Below are positions 36,053-45,809 of a stretch of DNA of 64,000 bases, one piece after another. The notes under the pieces were generated by a model. It was not told the origin of the DNA, did not search any database, and worked only from the letters and a program-made list of their open reading frames with translations. Both the position numbers and the translations under genes were made by a program. Numbering within the stretch: the first letter of the stretch is position 1; each line of letters opens with the position of its first letter. This DNA comes from Zunongwangia atlantica 22II14-10F7 (GTDB lineage Bacteria > Bacteroidota > Bacteroidia > Flavobacteriales > Flavobacteriaceae), in contig NZ_ARYN01000015.1 of the NCBI RefSeq assembly GCF_002094855.1, positions 1 through 64,000 of the forward strand. The letters run 5' to 3'.

Positions 36053-36829
36053 ATGTTTATGACGATTTTCGATCATTTAGGCCGAAAATTATTTCTTAGC
36101 GATACTCCAAAGCGCATCGTTTCTTTAGTTCCAAGCCAGACGGAGCTTTTAGTCGATCTTGGATTAAAAAATAGTATTGTAGGTATCACAAAATTTTGTG
36201 TGCATCCAGAGCATCTTCGAAAAGAGAAAAACGTTGTTGGCGGGACAAAAACTGTTCATTTAGATAAAATTGAAGCTTTAGCACCAGATATTATTTTGTG
36301 CAATAAGGAAGAGAACACTAAAGAAATTGTAGCCGAATTAGATAAAATCGCCCCGGTGCATGTTTCAGAGGTTTCGAATATTTCAGATTCGCTTCAGCTT
36401 ATAAAAGATTATGGTGAACTTTTTATGGTTCAGAAGAAGGCTTTAAAATTAGTCGATAGAATAAATAAGAAATTAGCGGCTTTTTCCGAAGAAATTCAGC
36501 ATAAAAAATGGAAAAGCTGTTTGTATCTTATCTGGAAAGATCCTTATATGGCTGCGGGAAATGATACCTTTATCAACGAGCTTCTTAAACTAAATAAGTT
36601 TGAAAATAAAATTGCCGGAAATAGATATCCGGCAATTAATAGGGAACAATTGATTGAATATTCACCAGATGTGATTTTGCTATCTAGTGAGCCCTATCCG
36701 TTTAAACAAGAACATATTGAAGAAATTAAGAAATTAGGTCTTAATGCAATTCTTGTGGATGGGGAATATTTTAGTTGGTACGGTTCAAGATTAGAAAAAG
36801 CGGTTAGTTACTTTAAAACACTGCATTAA
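36053..36829 (+). CDS. BtuF/TroA-like metal- or cobalamin-binding protein, no signal peptide
   Basis: 258 aa with the fold of the helical-backbone substrate-binding proteins of ABC importers: R-I-V-S-L-V-P-S-Q-T-E-L-L (about 21-33), G-L-K-N-S-I-V-G-I-T-K-F-C (about 37-49), A-P-D-I-I-L-C-N (about 80-87) and S-P-D-V-I-L-L (about 203-209). It resembles BtuF. There is no signal peptide or lipobox at either possible start (36053 or 36059), so it should stay in the cytoplasm, unlike true importer subunits. No permease or ATPase gene is nearby. Its role is unclear; such lone BtuF-like proteins occur in Bacteroidota. Confidence 0.85.
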   Translation: MFMTIFDHLGRKLFLSDTPKRIVSLVPSQTELLVDLGLKNSIVGITKFCVHPEHLRKEKNVVGGTKTVHLDKIEALAPDIILCNKEENTKEIVAELDKIAPVHVSEVSNISDSLQLIKDYGELFMVQKKALKLVDRINKKLAAFSEEIQHKKWKSCLYLIWKDPYMAAGNDTFINELLKLNKFENKIAGNRYPAINREQLIEYSPDVILLSSEPYPFKQEHIEEIKKLGLNAILVDGEYFSWYGSRLEKAVSYFKTLH

Positions 36830-36835
36830 AATTCG

Positions 36836-37048
36836 TTATTCTGTAGCCCAATTTTCTACTTCGGGATAATGCATACGTCGTAGCTCACGCAAGATTTTTT
36901 TCGCTTTTTCATTAATCCTGTCACTACGTTCTTTGTCTACAAGTGCCAGCTTATAAGCCTTGTGCATTAGATAGGTATACTTCTCGCACATACACTCTTC
37001 CTTACTTTTTTTTCTGAAAATCTTAAACATACTCCAATCTTTCTTCAT
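36836..37048 (-). CDS. Lacal_2735-like small protein
   Basis: 70 aa, or 64 aa from the ATG at 37030, which gives the family-like start M-F-K-I-F-R-K-K-S. A short basic start is followed by a helical segment (Y-T-Y-L-M-H-K-A-Y-K-L-A, D-K-E-R-S-D-R-I-N-E-K-A-K-K-I) as in the Lacal_2735 family of small flavobacterial proteins of unknown function. Two Cys in E-E-C-M-C-E are unusual. Convergent with the BtuF-like gene. Confidence 0.7.
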   Translation of the reverse strand: MKKDWSMFKIFRKKSKEECMCEKYTYLMHKAYKLALVDKERSDRINEKAKKILRELRRMHYPEVENWATE

Positions 37049-37159
37049 CTAATAATACAAAGATACAATCGAGTGTTTTTAAGAATTACTAAGCAGCAGT
37101 TAAGGTTAATTTAAAGTTTAAAGATAAACTTGATATTTTGTTAAAATATTTTTGACTTT

Positions 37160-37879
37160 TTAATCCTGAAGCGAAAAAACTCGTTTTAGCAAGGTGGTTG
37201 TTCTTGCAGAAATATCATTTCTTATTTCTTTTTCTTCCACAGCAATCATCGTATAAACGCCATCTAAAGCTTCAGAAGTTACATAATCTGAAAGATCTGG
37301 ATTTACATTATTAGTTAGCGGAATGCTATTATAACGTTCGATGATATTACTCCAAATCTGGTTGGCGCCAACTTTATCTAAAGAGTTTGTAATTACGGGA
37401 CTAAATTTATCATAAAGCTGAGATTTGGTTTTTCCAACCAAATATTGTGTCGCGGCATCATCTTGTCCCAGTAAAATTGTTCGAGCGTCATTAAAAGTAA
37501 TTTCTCTAACAGCATTAACAAAAATTGGTGTTGCTTCTTTAACGGCATCTTCTGCAGCACGGTTTAATACTCGCAATCCCTGGTCGGCTAAATTGCCCAA
37601 TCCAATATCCCGTAAAGTCTTATCTACCTTCTGTAATTCTGATGGTAACGTAATTTTTACTAATTCATTCTTAAAAAAACCATCCTCCTGAGTGAGTTTT
37701 GTAACCTGTTTATCGATTCCAAAATCTAAAGCCTGGCGTAATCCAGTGGCAATTTCAGTATTGGTTATACCGTAACCACCTTGAGGTAACTGGCTGGCAA
37801 TATCCTGCAATTCAGCACAAGAGCTAAGGGATAAAATAACAAATAGGCAAAGTAATTTTTTCATGGAGCTTTTTTTCAA
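37160..37879 (-). CDS. DUF4197 domain lipoprotein
   Basis: 239 aa. The lipobox is L-S-S-C (Cys21). The mature protein is all helical and matches my memory of DUF4197: E-I-A-T-G-L-R-Q-A-L-D-F-G-I (about 42-55), I-T-L-P-S-E-L-Q-K-V (about 75-84), F-N-D-A-R-T-I-L-L-G-Q-D-D-A-A-T (about 128-143) and the last block with A-L-D-G-V-Y-T-M-I-A-V-E-E. Members are periplasmic or outer-membrane lipoproteins of unknown function. It is a lone gene divergent from catalase. Confidence 0.9.
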   Translation of the reverse strand: MKKSSMKKLLCLFVILSLSSCAELQDIASQLPQGGYGITNTEIATGLRQALDFGIDKQVTKLTQEDGFFKNELVKITLPSELQKVDKTLRDIGLGNLADQGLRVLNRAAEDAVKEATPIFVNAVREITFNDARTILLGQDDAATQYLVGKTKSQLYDKFSPVITNSLDKVGANQIWSNIIERYNSIPLTNNVNPDLSDYVTSEALDGVYTMIAVEEKEIRNDISARTTTLLKRVFSLQD

Positions 37880-37999
37880 ATATAAGATAAGTATAGTATT
37901 TCTAGTATTATAAAAATTTATGAATAAATTAAAATTATCGATTTTTATTATTGAGGTATCCTATTTACCTTTAAAAAAATTGAAACTAAAACTAGAATT

Positions 38000-39490
38000 A
38001 TGTCTAACGAGAAAAAATTAACCACTGCTTCCGGAAGACCTTTTGTAGAAAAGGAAGATTCGTTAAGCGTTGGTAGAAGAGGACCATTATTACTTGAAGA
38101 TTATGTGCTTCATGAAACAATGGCTCATTTTAATAGAGAAAGAATTCCAGAGCGTGTGGTACATGCTAAAGGTTCTGGTGCCTTTGGAACCTTTACTGTG
38201 ACAAATGATATTACTAAATATACAAGAGCAAAAATATTTTCTGAAGTTGGTAAAAAAACCGATATGCTGGCGAGATTCTCTACGGTAGGTGGAGAAAAAG
38301 GTTCAGCCGATTCAGATCGTGATCCACGTGGTTTTGCGCTTAAATTTTATACTGAAGATGGAAACTGGGATCTGGTAGGAAATAATACGCCGGTATTCTT
38401 TATAAAAGATCCTAAGAAGTTTGGTGATTTTATTCATACTCAAAAACGCCACCCGTTTACGAATATGAAATCGCAAACTATGCGTTGGGATTACTGGTCG
38501 TTAAATCCGGAGTCTTTACACCAGGTGCTTATCTTAATGAGTGATCGTGGTACGCCTTATGGTTTTCGCCATATGAATGGTTATGGATCGCACACTTTTT
38601 CTTTGATCAATGATAAAGACGAGCGTTTTTATGTAAAATTTCATTTTAAAACCGATCAGGGAATTAAGAATTTCACCGATGAAGAATCAGTTAAGATGGC
38701 AGGTGAAAATCCAGATTTTGCTCAGCAAGATTTATTAGAACATATTGAAAATGGGGAATTCCCAAGCTGGACATTAAAAATCCAGGTAATGCCAGAGGAG
38801 GAAGCTAAAAATTATAAATGGAATCCTTTCGACCTTACCAAAGTATGGCCTCATGACGATTATCCTTTGATCGAAGTAGGGAAAATGGAATTGAATAAAA
38901 ATGCCGATAATTATTTTGCTCAAATCGAGCAATCTGCCTTTGCACCGGCGCACATTGTAGATGGTGTAGGATATTCTCCAGATAAAATGCTGCAGGGACG
39001 TTTATTATCGTATCCAGATGCACACCGTTATCGTTTGGGAGCAAACTACGAGCAAATTCCGGTAAACCGCTGTCCTTACATGGTAAATAATTATCAGCGT
39101 GACGGATTTATGAGAGTTGATGGAAATGGCGGTAGAAGTGAAAACTACTACCCAAATAGCTTCGACGATATTTCTGTAGATGAAAAATATAAGTTGAAAG
39201 CACCAAGAGTTACAGATGCTGAAGCTGATTGGTTTGATCGTAACGCTTCTGAAGCTGGGGACGATGATCATTATACTCAACCGGGTAATTTATACCGAGT
39301 AATGAACGAAGAAGCAAAATCGAATCTGGTTTCTAATACCGTAGGATCGATGAGCCAGATCGAGGGAGAGAAAAAAGATGAAATAATCATGCGCCAGCTT
39401 TGCCACTGGTTTAGAGCAGATCCTGAACTTGGAGCAAGAATCGCAAGCGGATTAGGGGTTGAAATTAATACGGAAGAATTCGCTCGATAA
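38000..39490 (+). CDS. katA: Monofunctional heme catalase
   Basis: Breaks down hydrogen peroxide to water and oxygen in the cytosol. At 496 aa it is the small-subunit class. The distal His55 lies in R-V-V-H-A-K-G, with Asn128 in V-G-N-N-T-P-V-F-F. The proximal heme Tyr (about 338) lies in R-L-L-S-Y-P-D-A-H-R. G-R-R-G-P-L-L-L-E-D-Y and M-A-H-F-N-R-E-R-I-P-E-R are family hallmarks. No signal peptide. A near-consensus -7 box TACCTTTA is at 37966. A strong hairpin terminator shared with purU follows. Confidence 0.97.
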   Translation: MSNEKKLTTASGRPFVEKEDSLSVGRRGPLLLEDYVLHETMAHFNRERIPERVVHAKGSGAFGTFTVTNDITKYTRAKIFSEVGKKTDMLARFSTVGGEKGSADSDRDPRGFALKFYTEDGNWDLVGNNTPVFFIKDPKKFGDFIHTQKRHPFTNMKSQTMRWDYWSLNPESLHQVLILMSDRGTPYGFRHMNGYGSHTFSLINDKDERFYVKFHFKTDQGIKNFTDEESVKMAGENPDFAQQDLLEHIENGEFPSWTLKIQVMPEEEAKNYKWNPFDLTKVWPHDDYPLIEVGKMELNKNADNYFAQIEQSAFAPAHIVDGVGYSPDKMLQGRLLSYPDAHRYRLGANYEQIPVNRCPYMVNNYQRDGFMRVDGNGGRSENYYPNSFDDISVDEKYKLKAPRVTDAEADWFDRNASEAGDDDHYTQPGNLYRVMNEEAKSNLVSNTVGSMSQIEGEKKDEIIMRQLCHWFRADPELGARIASGLGVEINTEEFAR

Positions 39491-39546
39491 TTATCGAATC
39501 TTGAAAATATGATTGAATCACTCAATCGAGGATTCAGAATAAAAAT

Positions 39547-39576
39547 AAAAAGCGCCCAGAGTGGGCGCTTTTTTTA
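39547..39576. terminator. Bidirectional terminator between katA and purU
   Basis: AGCGCCC (39551-39557) pairs with GGGCGCT (39563-39569), with A-rich sequence on the left and seven T on the right, so it can act on both strands. The T tract overlaps the purU stop codon. Confidence 0.92.
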
Positions 39577-40425
39577 TGTAAAGATGATCGTCTTGTTATT
39601 AAAGACCATCGTTTTTCTTTGAATATGAAGTTTTATTCCGCGGCTAAAGACGATCTTTTCCAGATCTCGGCCTTTTAGAATTAGATCTTTGATAGAGTGC
39701 GAATGAGAAATTCTTGTAATATCCTGTTCTATAATTGGGCCGGCATCAAGTTCGGCGGTAACATAATGGCAGGTAGCGCCAATAATTTTTACTCCGCGTT
39801 TATAAGCCGAATGATAGGGTTTTGCCCCGGCAAACGCCGGTAAAAATGAATGATGAATATTAATAATATTGTTAGGATATTCGCTTATCATTTTATCTGA
39901 AATGATTTGCATATAGCGCGCTAATACAATAAAATCAACTTCAAATTCTTGCAAAAGCTCTAATTGCTTTACTTCGGCTTCAACTTTAGTGTCTTTGGTA
40001 ACGGGAACATGATAAAACGGAATCTCAAAAGCTTTAGCAATAGGTTCAAGGTCTTTATGATTGCTAAGAATAAACGGAATTTCAACGCCTAATTCCCCAG
40101 CTTTATATCTTCCCAAAATATCATATAAACAGTGATCGTACTTAGAGACGAAAACGGCCATTTTTAAGACACGTTCTTCAGAAAAAAGTTTCCAGTTCAT
40201 ATTGTAGGTTTTAGCGATCTCTTTTTCAAAATCTGCTCTAACTTTTACAATATCAAATTCCGAAGAAAATTCATTTTCTAAACGCATAAAGAAAATACCA
40301 TTTTCAGTATCCACATACTGGTCGATATAAACGATATTTCCATTTCTCTCGTGGAAAAAATTAGTAACCGTTGCTATAATTCCGCTTTTATCTTTACAAT
40401 TGATCAGTAAAGTAACCTTCGCCAT
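39574..40425 (-). CDS. purU: Formyltetrahydrofolate deformylase
   Basis: Splits 10-formyl-THF to formate and THF, balancing one-carbon pools and feeding PurT-type formate use. 283 aa from the ATG at 40425 (M-A-K-V-T-L-L-I-N-C), preferred over an upstream ATG that adds ten residues without family likeness. An N-terminal ACT domain (about 1-80, C-K-D-K-S-G-I-I-A-T-V) is followed by the formyltransferase-like domain with the catalytic H-H-S-F-L-P-A-F (about 222-229) and the Asp of D-A-G-P-I-I-E-Q-D (about 251-259). Both parts are complete. Confidence 0.95.
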   Translation of the reverse strand: MAKVTLLINCKDKSGIIATVTNFFHERNGNIVYIDQYVDTENGIFFMRLENEFSSEFDIVKVRADFEKEIAKTYNMNWKLFSEERVLKMAVFVSKYDHCLYDILGRYKAGELGVEIPFILSNHKDLEPIAKAFEIPFYHVPVTKDTKVEAEVKQLELLQEFEVDFIVLARYMQIISDKMISEYPNNIINIHHSFLPAFAGAKPYHSAYKRGVKIIGATCHYVTAELDAGPIIEQDITRISHSHSIKDLILKGRDLEKIVFSRGIKLHIQRKTMVFNNKTIIFT

Positions 40426-40592
40426 GTTTTTCAGTATTAAAGCTTCAAAAATCAAAGCCTGATAAAGAATAAAATTAGTTTAATCACTTTAACTGAACCA
40501 ATGAGAATTCAGATTTATGCTTTTTTCAGAATAATCAAAAATTATTTACAATTTTCGTAAATTGCCACTCATAATTTCACTCTTTATTGAAA

Positions 40593-43500
40593 ATGGAACA
40601 ACAGACTCCGTATTTACCTAAACATAAAATAAGAATTGTAACCGCAGCTTCCCTTTTTGATGGGCACGATGCTGCCATAAATATAATGCGTCGTATTATC
40701 CAGGCGACCGGGGTAGAGGTGATTCATCTTGGTCACGATCGTAGTGTAGAAGAGGTAGTGAACTGCGCGATACAGGAAGATGCTCACGCTATTGCAATGA
40801 CCAGTTATCAGGGCGGGCATACCGAGTATTTTAAATATATGCACGATTTGCTTCAGGAAAAAAATGCCGGGCAAATTAAGATTTTTGGCGGTGGAGGCGG
40901 AGTAATTCTTCCTGAAGAAATTAAAGAACTGCAGGAATACGGGATTACCCGAATTTACGCGCCCGATGATGGAAGAGAGTTAGGATTGCAGGGAATGATC
41001 AATGATCTGGTAAAAACGGTAGATGAGGAAGTGCCTTCGTTGCCAGAAAATACCAATGTTGAAGAAGACCTAAAATTGAAGAAAATAAATACGGTTTCTC
41101 GTTTAATTTCTCTTGCTGAAAATAAGCATGATGAATTTAAAACCCATTTTGATGCCGTTCCAGAAACGGAAAAGAATATTCCTGTTTTAGGAATTACAGG
41201 AACAGGTGGTGCCGGTAAATCGAGTTTGGTAGATGAACTGGTTCGACGATTTTTAAGTGATTTCCCAGATAAACAAATTGGGATCGTTTCTGTAGATCCT
41301 TCTAAAAAGAAAACCGGTGGCGCTTTGCTTGGTGATCGTATTCGAATGAATGCGATAAATCATCCTCGAGTATATATGCGTTCACTGGCTACGCGACAAA
41401 GCAATTTAGCTTTATCAAAATATGTACAGGAAGCTGTTGAGGTTTTGAAAAAAGCTGAATACGATCTTATTGTTTTAGAAACTTCTGGAATTGGTCAATC
41501 TGATACCGAAATTATGGATCATTCAGATGTGTCTTTATATGTAATGACTCCAGAATTTGGTGCGGCAACTCAGTTAGAGAAGATCGATATGTTAGATTTT
41601 GCAGATCTTGTTGCGATCAATAAATTCGATAAGCGTGGTGCACAAGATGCTTTACGCGATGTGAAAAAGCAGTACCAGCGAAATCACCAATTATGGCATG
41701 AGGATGCTGAAAAGCTTCCAGTTTTTGGAACGATTGCTTCCCAATTTAATGATCCCGGTATGAATACCTTGTATCGCAAGATCATGGATAAGATCGATGA
41801 GAAAACAGCTTCTAAATTAGAATCTACTTTTGAAGTGACTCGAGAAATGAGCGAGAAGATCTTTGTGATTCCGCCAAAACGAACTCGTTATCTTTCTGAA
41901 ATTGCAGATAATAATCGCTCTTATAATGAAACAGCAATAAAGCAGGCCGATATTGCACAAAAACTCTTCGGTATTTATAAAACCATATTGAGTGTTGCGA
42001 ATATTTCCGAAGAAAAATATAGTGCGCATCTAGATAAAAACGGACTCGTACAGGAAGAATTTTTAGACGATGAGCAAACTGAAAATCACGAATTTTTAGG
42101 ATTGCTTTTTAAAGAATTCGATCGTGTGAAAATGGATCTAGATCCTTATAACTGGGAAATTATACTGGGTTGGCAGGAGAAAGTGAATAAATATACCGAG
42201 CCTATTTACTCGTTTAAAGTTCGTGATAAAGAAATTAAGATCGAAACGCATACCGAATCACTTTCACATACGCAGATCCCAAAAGTTGCTCTGCCAAAAT
42301 ATTCGGCCTGGGGTGATATTTTAAAATGGAGTCTTCAGGAAAATGTGCCGGGAGAATTTCCGTACACTTCAGGATTGTATCCGTTTAAAAGACAGGGTGA
42401 AGATCCAACCCGAATGTTTGCAGGTGAAGGTGGGCCAGAGCGAACCAATAGAAGATTTCATTATGTAAGTTTAGGTTTGCCGGCCAAGCGTTTATCTACG
42501 GCATTCGATTCGGTGACCCTTTATGGGAACGATCCAGATCATCGTCCCGATATTTATGGTAAAATTGGTAATGCGGGAGTTTCAATTTGCTGTTTAGATG
42601 ATGCTAAGAAGTTGTATTCTGGTTTCGATTTGGCGCATCCGTATACTTCAGTGAGTATGACGATTAATGGGCCAGCGCCTATGCTGCTTGGATTTTTTAT
42701 GAATGCTGCGATCGATCAGCAATGTGAGAAATATATTAAAGAGCATGCTTTAGAAGATAAAGTTGAAGCAAAATTAAAAGAGCTTTACGACGATAATAAT
42801 ATCGAGCGACCAAGCTATAAAGGAGAACTTCCTGAAGGGAACGATGGTTTAGGTTTAATGCTGTTAGGTTTAACCGGAGACCAGATTCTTCCGCAGGAAA
42901 CCTATCAGGAAATTAAGATCAATACCCTGGCATCGGTTCGTGGAACAGTACAAGCCGATATTTTAAAAGAAGACCAAGCGCAAAATACCTGTATTTTCTC
43001 TACGGAATACGCCTTGCGTTTAATGGGTGATGTTCAGGAATATTTTATCAAAGAGAAAGTTAGGAACTTTTATTCGGTTTCAATTTCAGGATATCATATT
43101 GCTGAAGCCGGGGCGAATCCAATCACGCAGTTAGCATTTACCTTAGCGAATGGTTTCACATACGTGGAATATTACTTAAGCCGCGGAATGGATATCAATA
43201 AATTTGGACCTAATTTATCGTTTTTCTTCAGTAATGGTGTAGATCCAGAATATGCAGTGATTGGCCGTGTTGCGAGAAAGATTTGGTCTAAAGCTTTAAA
43301 AAATAAGTACGAAGCGAATCCAAGAGCGCAAATGCTAAAGTATCATATCCAGACTTCTGGGCGTTCGTTGCATGCTCAGGAAATCGATTTTAATGATATA
43401 AGAACGACGCTTCAGGCATTATATGCGATCTACGATAATTGTAATTCATTACACACCAATGCTTATGATGAAGCCATAACAACACCGACCGAAGCTTCTG

Positions 43501-44039
43501 TAAGACGGGCCATGGCGATTCAGCTTATTATCAATAAAGAGCTTGGTTTAGCGAAAAATGAAAATCCAATTCAGGGATCATTTATTATTGAAGAGTTAAC
43601 AGATCTGGTCGAGGAAGCTGTTTATGCCGAATTTGATAGAATTACCGAAAGAGGCGGAGTGCTTGGTGCAATGGAAACAATGTATCAACGTGGACAAATT
43701 CAGGAAGAAAGTCTGTATTACGAAACCCTGAAGCATAATGGTGATTATCCAATTATCGGGGTAAATACGTTCTTAAGTTCTACAGGATCGCCAACAGTCA
43801 CTCCTGGTGAAGTAATTAGAGCCACAGAGGATGAAAAGCAGAACCAGATCAAAACTTTAGAAACGCTGCATACCGCGAAAGAAACCAAAGCTGAAGAAGC
43901 TTTAGAAGCCATAAAAAAAGCAGCAGTACAAAACGAAAATATTTTTGAAGTTTTAATGGAAGCTACAAAGGTGTGTAGTCTTGGCCAAATAACCAATGCG
44001 ATGTTCGAAGTTGGTGGGCAATATCGAAGAAATATGTAA
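40593..44039 (+). CDS. icmF: Fused isobutyryl-CoA mutase with its G-protein chaperone (IcmF)
   Basis: Adenosylcobalamin enzyme that interconverts isobutyryl-CoA and n-butyryl-CoA, with built-in GTPase for cofactor loading. 1148 aa from ATG 40593 (a TTG 6 bp earlier is less likely). Order: B12-binding domain (about 10-140, with D-G-H at 23-25); MeaB-like GTPase (about 190-420, Walker [10 protein letters not shown] at about 203-211, N-K-F-D at 343-346); mutase barrel (about 560-1148, with Y-P-F-K-R-Q and N-R-R-F-H-Y-V-S). This order and the strong likeness to known IcmF, not to two-subunit methylmalonyl-CoA mutase, support the name. The role could be valine or fatty-acid metabolism. No cobalamin riboswitch was seen upstream. 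A terminator follows. Confidence 0.95.
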   Translation: MEQQTPYLPKHKIRIVTAASLFDGHDAAINIMRRIIQATGVEVIHLGHDRSVEEVVNCAIQEDAHAIAMTSYQGGHTEYFKYMHDLLQEKNAGQIKIFGGGGGVILPEEIKELQEYGITRIYAPDDGRELGLQGMINDLVKTVDEEVPSLPENTNVEEDLKLKKINTVSRLISLAENKHDEFKTHFDAVPETEKNIPVLGITGTGGAGKSSLVDELVRRFLSDFPDKQIGIVSVDPSKKKTGGALLGDRIRMNAINHPRVYMRSLATRQSNLALSKYVQEAVEVLKKAEYDLIVLETSGIGQSDTEIMDHSDVSLYVMTPEFGAATQLEKIDMLDFADLVAINKFDKRGAQDALRDVKKQYQRNHQLWHEDAEKLPVFGTIASQFNDPGMNTLYRKIMDKIDEKTASKLESTFEVTREMSEKIFVIPPKRTRYLSEIADNNRSYNETAIKQADIAQKLFGIYKTILSVANISEEKYSAHLDKNGLVQEEFLDDEQTENHEFLGLLFKEFDRVKMDLDPYNWEIILGWQEKVNKYTEPIYSFKVRDKEIKIETHTESLSHTQIPKVALPKYSAWGDILKWSLQENVPGEFPYTSGLYPFKRQGEDPTRMFAGEGGPERTNRRFHYVSLGLPAKRLSTAFDSVTLYGNDPDHRPDIYGKIGNAGVSICCLDDAKKLYSGFDLAHPYTSVSMTINGPAPMLLGFFMNAAIDQQCEKYIKEHALEDKVEAKLKELYDDNNIERPSYKGELPEGNDGLGLMLLGLTGDQILPQETYQEIKINTLASVRGTVQADILKEDQAQNTCIFSTEYALRLMGDVQEYFIKEKVRNFYSVSISGYHIAEAGANPITQLAFTLANGFTYVEYYLSRGMDINKFGPNLSFFFSNGVDPEYAVIGRVARKIWSKALKNKYEANPRAQMLKYHIQTSGRSLHAQEIDFNDIRTTLQALYAIYDNCNSLHTNAYDEAITTPTEASVRRAMAIQLIINKELGLAKNENPIQGSFIIEELTDLVEEAVYAEFDRITERGGVLGAMETMYQRGQIQEESLYYETLKHNGDYPIIGVNTFLSSTGSPTVTPGEVIRATEDEKQNQIKTLETLHTAKETKAEEALEAIKKAAVQNENIFEVLMEATKVCSLGQITNAMFEVGGQYRRNM

Positions 44040-44100
44040 ACAAAATTATAGTAAGGCAGCTTGATAAAAATAGCATGCAAATTCCTTGAATATCAGTCAG

Positions 44101-44143
44101 AAAATCGCCAATTTTTAGCTCTTAAAAAAAGGCGATTTTTTTG
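44101..44143 (+). terminator. Terminator of icmF
   Basis: AAAATCGCC (44101-44109) pairs with GGCGATTTT (44131-44139). The loop itself can fold by TTTTTA with TAAAAA. A T run follows. Confidence 0.85.
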
Positions 44144-44228
44144 TTTGTAAATTGATGATTCCACTCTAAATTTGTCGGCTTTTTAAAATAGCATTTTCAG
44201 TTAAAATTAAAATAGAAATCTGGCAGTG

Positions 44229-44858
44229 ATGGAAAGTGTTTGGTTATTTGCAATAGCAGTATTTACCGGTTTCTTTGCGATTAATAGTCCGTTTGGTAAT
44301 ATTCCGGTATTTATCAGTTTAACAAAACAGGCTGATCGTAAAACCCGAAAAAATATATCAAAAAAAGCAACATTTACGGCTTTTGTAATTGTATCTGGCT
44401 TTGTGATTTTGGGTAAGTATATTTTTGATCTTTTTGGATTAACAATTCCTGCCTTTAAAATTACCGGGGGGATCCTTATTTTCTTTGTAGGTTTTGAGAT
44501 GATTAGAGCTCAGGAATCCAGCATTGATAACCAGAGTGAAATTAACTTTAATGAAGGTATTTCTACTTCTCCATTAGCGATACCAATCCTTGCCGGGCCA
44601 GGTTCGATTGTTACCGCAATGAACTATACAACCAATGCAGATTATATTCAGCTACTGGTAATTTTGGTAATGTTTGGTTTAATAATGTGGTTGAATCACC
44701 TTGCATTTATCTCTAGCGATTATCTTGTAAGATTTATTGGGCAAAACAAAATTGTAGTAATCGAAAAGATTATGGGATTAATCATCGCCATTATTGGTAC
44801 AAATATGTTAATCCAGGGAATAAAATTAGCTTTTTTTACTGAAGATTTTCAGCTTTAA
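44229..44858 (+). CDS. MarC family membrane protein
   Basis: About 209 aa from ATG 44229 (GTG directly before it is also possible). Six predicted helices; N-S-P-F-G-N-I-P-V-F near the start (about 21-30), K-I-T-G-G-I-L-I-F (about 79-87), and S-P-L-A-I-P-I-L-A-G-P-G-S-I (about 117-130), the hallmark of MarC/UPF0056. The family was once linked to multidrug resistance, but its function is not settled. The last 4 bp overlap the convergent neighbour. Confidence 0.93.
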   Translation: MESVWLFAIAVFTGFFAINSPFGNIPVFISLTKQADRKTRKNISKKATFTAFVIVSGFVILGKYIFDLFGLTIPAFKITGGILIFFVGFEMIRAQESSIDNQSEINFNEGISTSPLAIPILAGPGSIVTAMNYTTNADYIQLLVILVMFGLIMWLNHLAFISSDYLVRFIGQNKIVVIEKIMGLIIAIIGTNMLIQGIKLAFFTEDFQL

Positions 44859-45241
44859 TTCTTTTGGTTGTGGTGCAACCAATCTGTAATTAAATGTTCA
44901 AAGTGATGAATTTCTCTGCGAAGTAAATCTAAAAACTCGGTTTCTTTGATTCCGGTTATTTCAATATTGCGGCAATTAGATTTAATTCTTCTTGCCGCTT
45001 TTCGTATTTTTTCGATACGTTTAAGCTGAATTTCTTTAGATCGCGCAGTGACTACTCCGGCTATTCCCGGTGCAAGCTGTAGCGATTCAGTTACCAGTCT
45101 ACCAGCATAATTATGGGCAGGAATACTGGAGATTTCCATTTCAAGAACATTTCTATTGTCAGAAAAATAAGAAGAAACAGCACTCGAAATCTTAAAGATT
45201 TCTAAGGCTTTCTTGTAAACTGGCAATTGATAAGCTTTCAT
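44855..45241 (-). CDS. Helical protein of unknown function, possible four-helix bundle
   Basis: 128 aa, fully helical by pattern, with L-P-V-Y-K-K-A-L-E-I-F-K-I at the start and I-R-K-A-A-R-R-I-K-S-N-C (about 80-91) in the middle. It recalls the four-helix-bundle (23S rRNA intervening sequence) protein family, but the match is loose. No catalytic motif, no signal peptide. Overlaps the 3' end of marC by 4 bp on the other strand. Confidence 0.75.
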   Translation of the reverse strand: MKAYQLPVYKKALEIFKISSAVSSYFSDNRNVLEMEISSIPAHNYAGRLVTESLQLAPGIAGVVTARSKEIQLKRIEKIRKAARRIKSNCRNIEITGIKETEFLDLLRREIHHFEHLITDWLHHNQKN

Positions 45242-45359
45242 AAACTGGGAATTTCTTTTATAAAATTACCTAGAAATCGCTCAGGTTACATTTAATAATT
45301 AAGGTGTAAATGTAATTTTGGTTTAATATTTAAATATATTTACGCTAATTACTTTAAAT

Positions 45360-45809
45360 ATGAATATAGATAAATTGAACTGGGCAATCTTAGAATCACT
45401 CCAGGAAAACGCCCGACTTTCTTTTTCTGAAATAGGAAGAAAAGTAGGTCTTACTTCTCCTGCCGTGGCAGAACGTGTAAAGAAAATGGAAGATGCCGGG
45501 ATTATAAAAGGCTATAAAACCGAAGTGTCCTATCAAAAAACAGGTCATCACCTAAAAGCGATTATCACCTTACGGGCCTTTATGGGACGTTTAAAACCCT
45601 TCTTAGAAAAGGTAACCGAATTTAAAGAAGTGATTAACTGTTATCGAATTACCGGAAACGAAAATATTATCATGGAAGTAATTTTTCAGGATCAGGGACA
45701 TTTAGAGGTTTTTATCGATAAGCTAATCACTTATGGCGAAACAAAGACACATATTATTTTATCGAATGTTATCGAGCATGCCCCGGTACGGAATCGAAAA
45801 ATTACTTAA
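45360..45809 (+). CDS. Lrp/AsnC family transcriptional regulator
   Basis: 149 aa, usual length. N-terminal helix-turn-helix with L-D..N-W-A-I-L-E-S-L-Q-E-N-A-R-L-S-F-S-E-I-G-R-K-V-type spacing (about 5-28) and S-P-A-V-A-E-R-V-K-K-M-E as recognition helix (about 33-44), then I-I-K-G-Y-K (about 48-53). The C-terminal RAM domain has C-Y-R-I-T-G-N-E-N (about 94-102), the ligand-binding region. It probably senses an amino acid. The target is unknown, and the neighbouring convergent methyltransferase overlaps by 8 bp. Confidence 0.95.
   Translation: MNIDKLNWAILESLQENARLSFSEIGRKVGLTSPAVAERVKKMEDAGIIKGYKTEVSYQKTGHHLKAIITLRAFMGRLKPFLEKVTEFKEVINCYRITGNENIIMEVIFQDQGHLEVFIDKLITYGETKTHIILSNVIEHAPVRNRKIT

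Noticed and set aside
40456-40592. Cobalamin riboswitch before icmF
   Set aside because: No B12-box-like conserved sequence or the needed hairpins were seen in the short leader.
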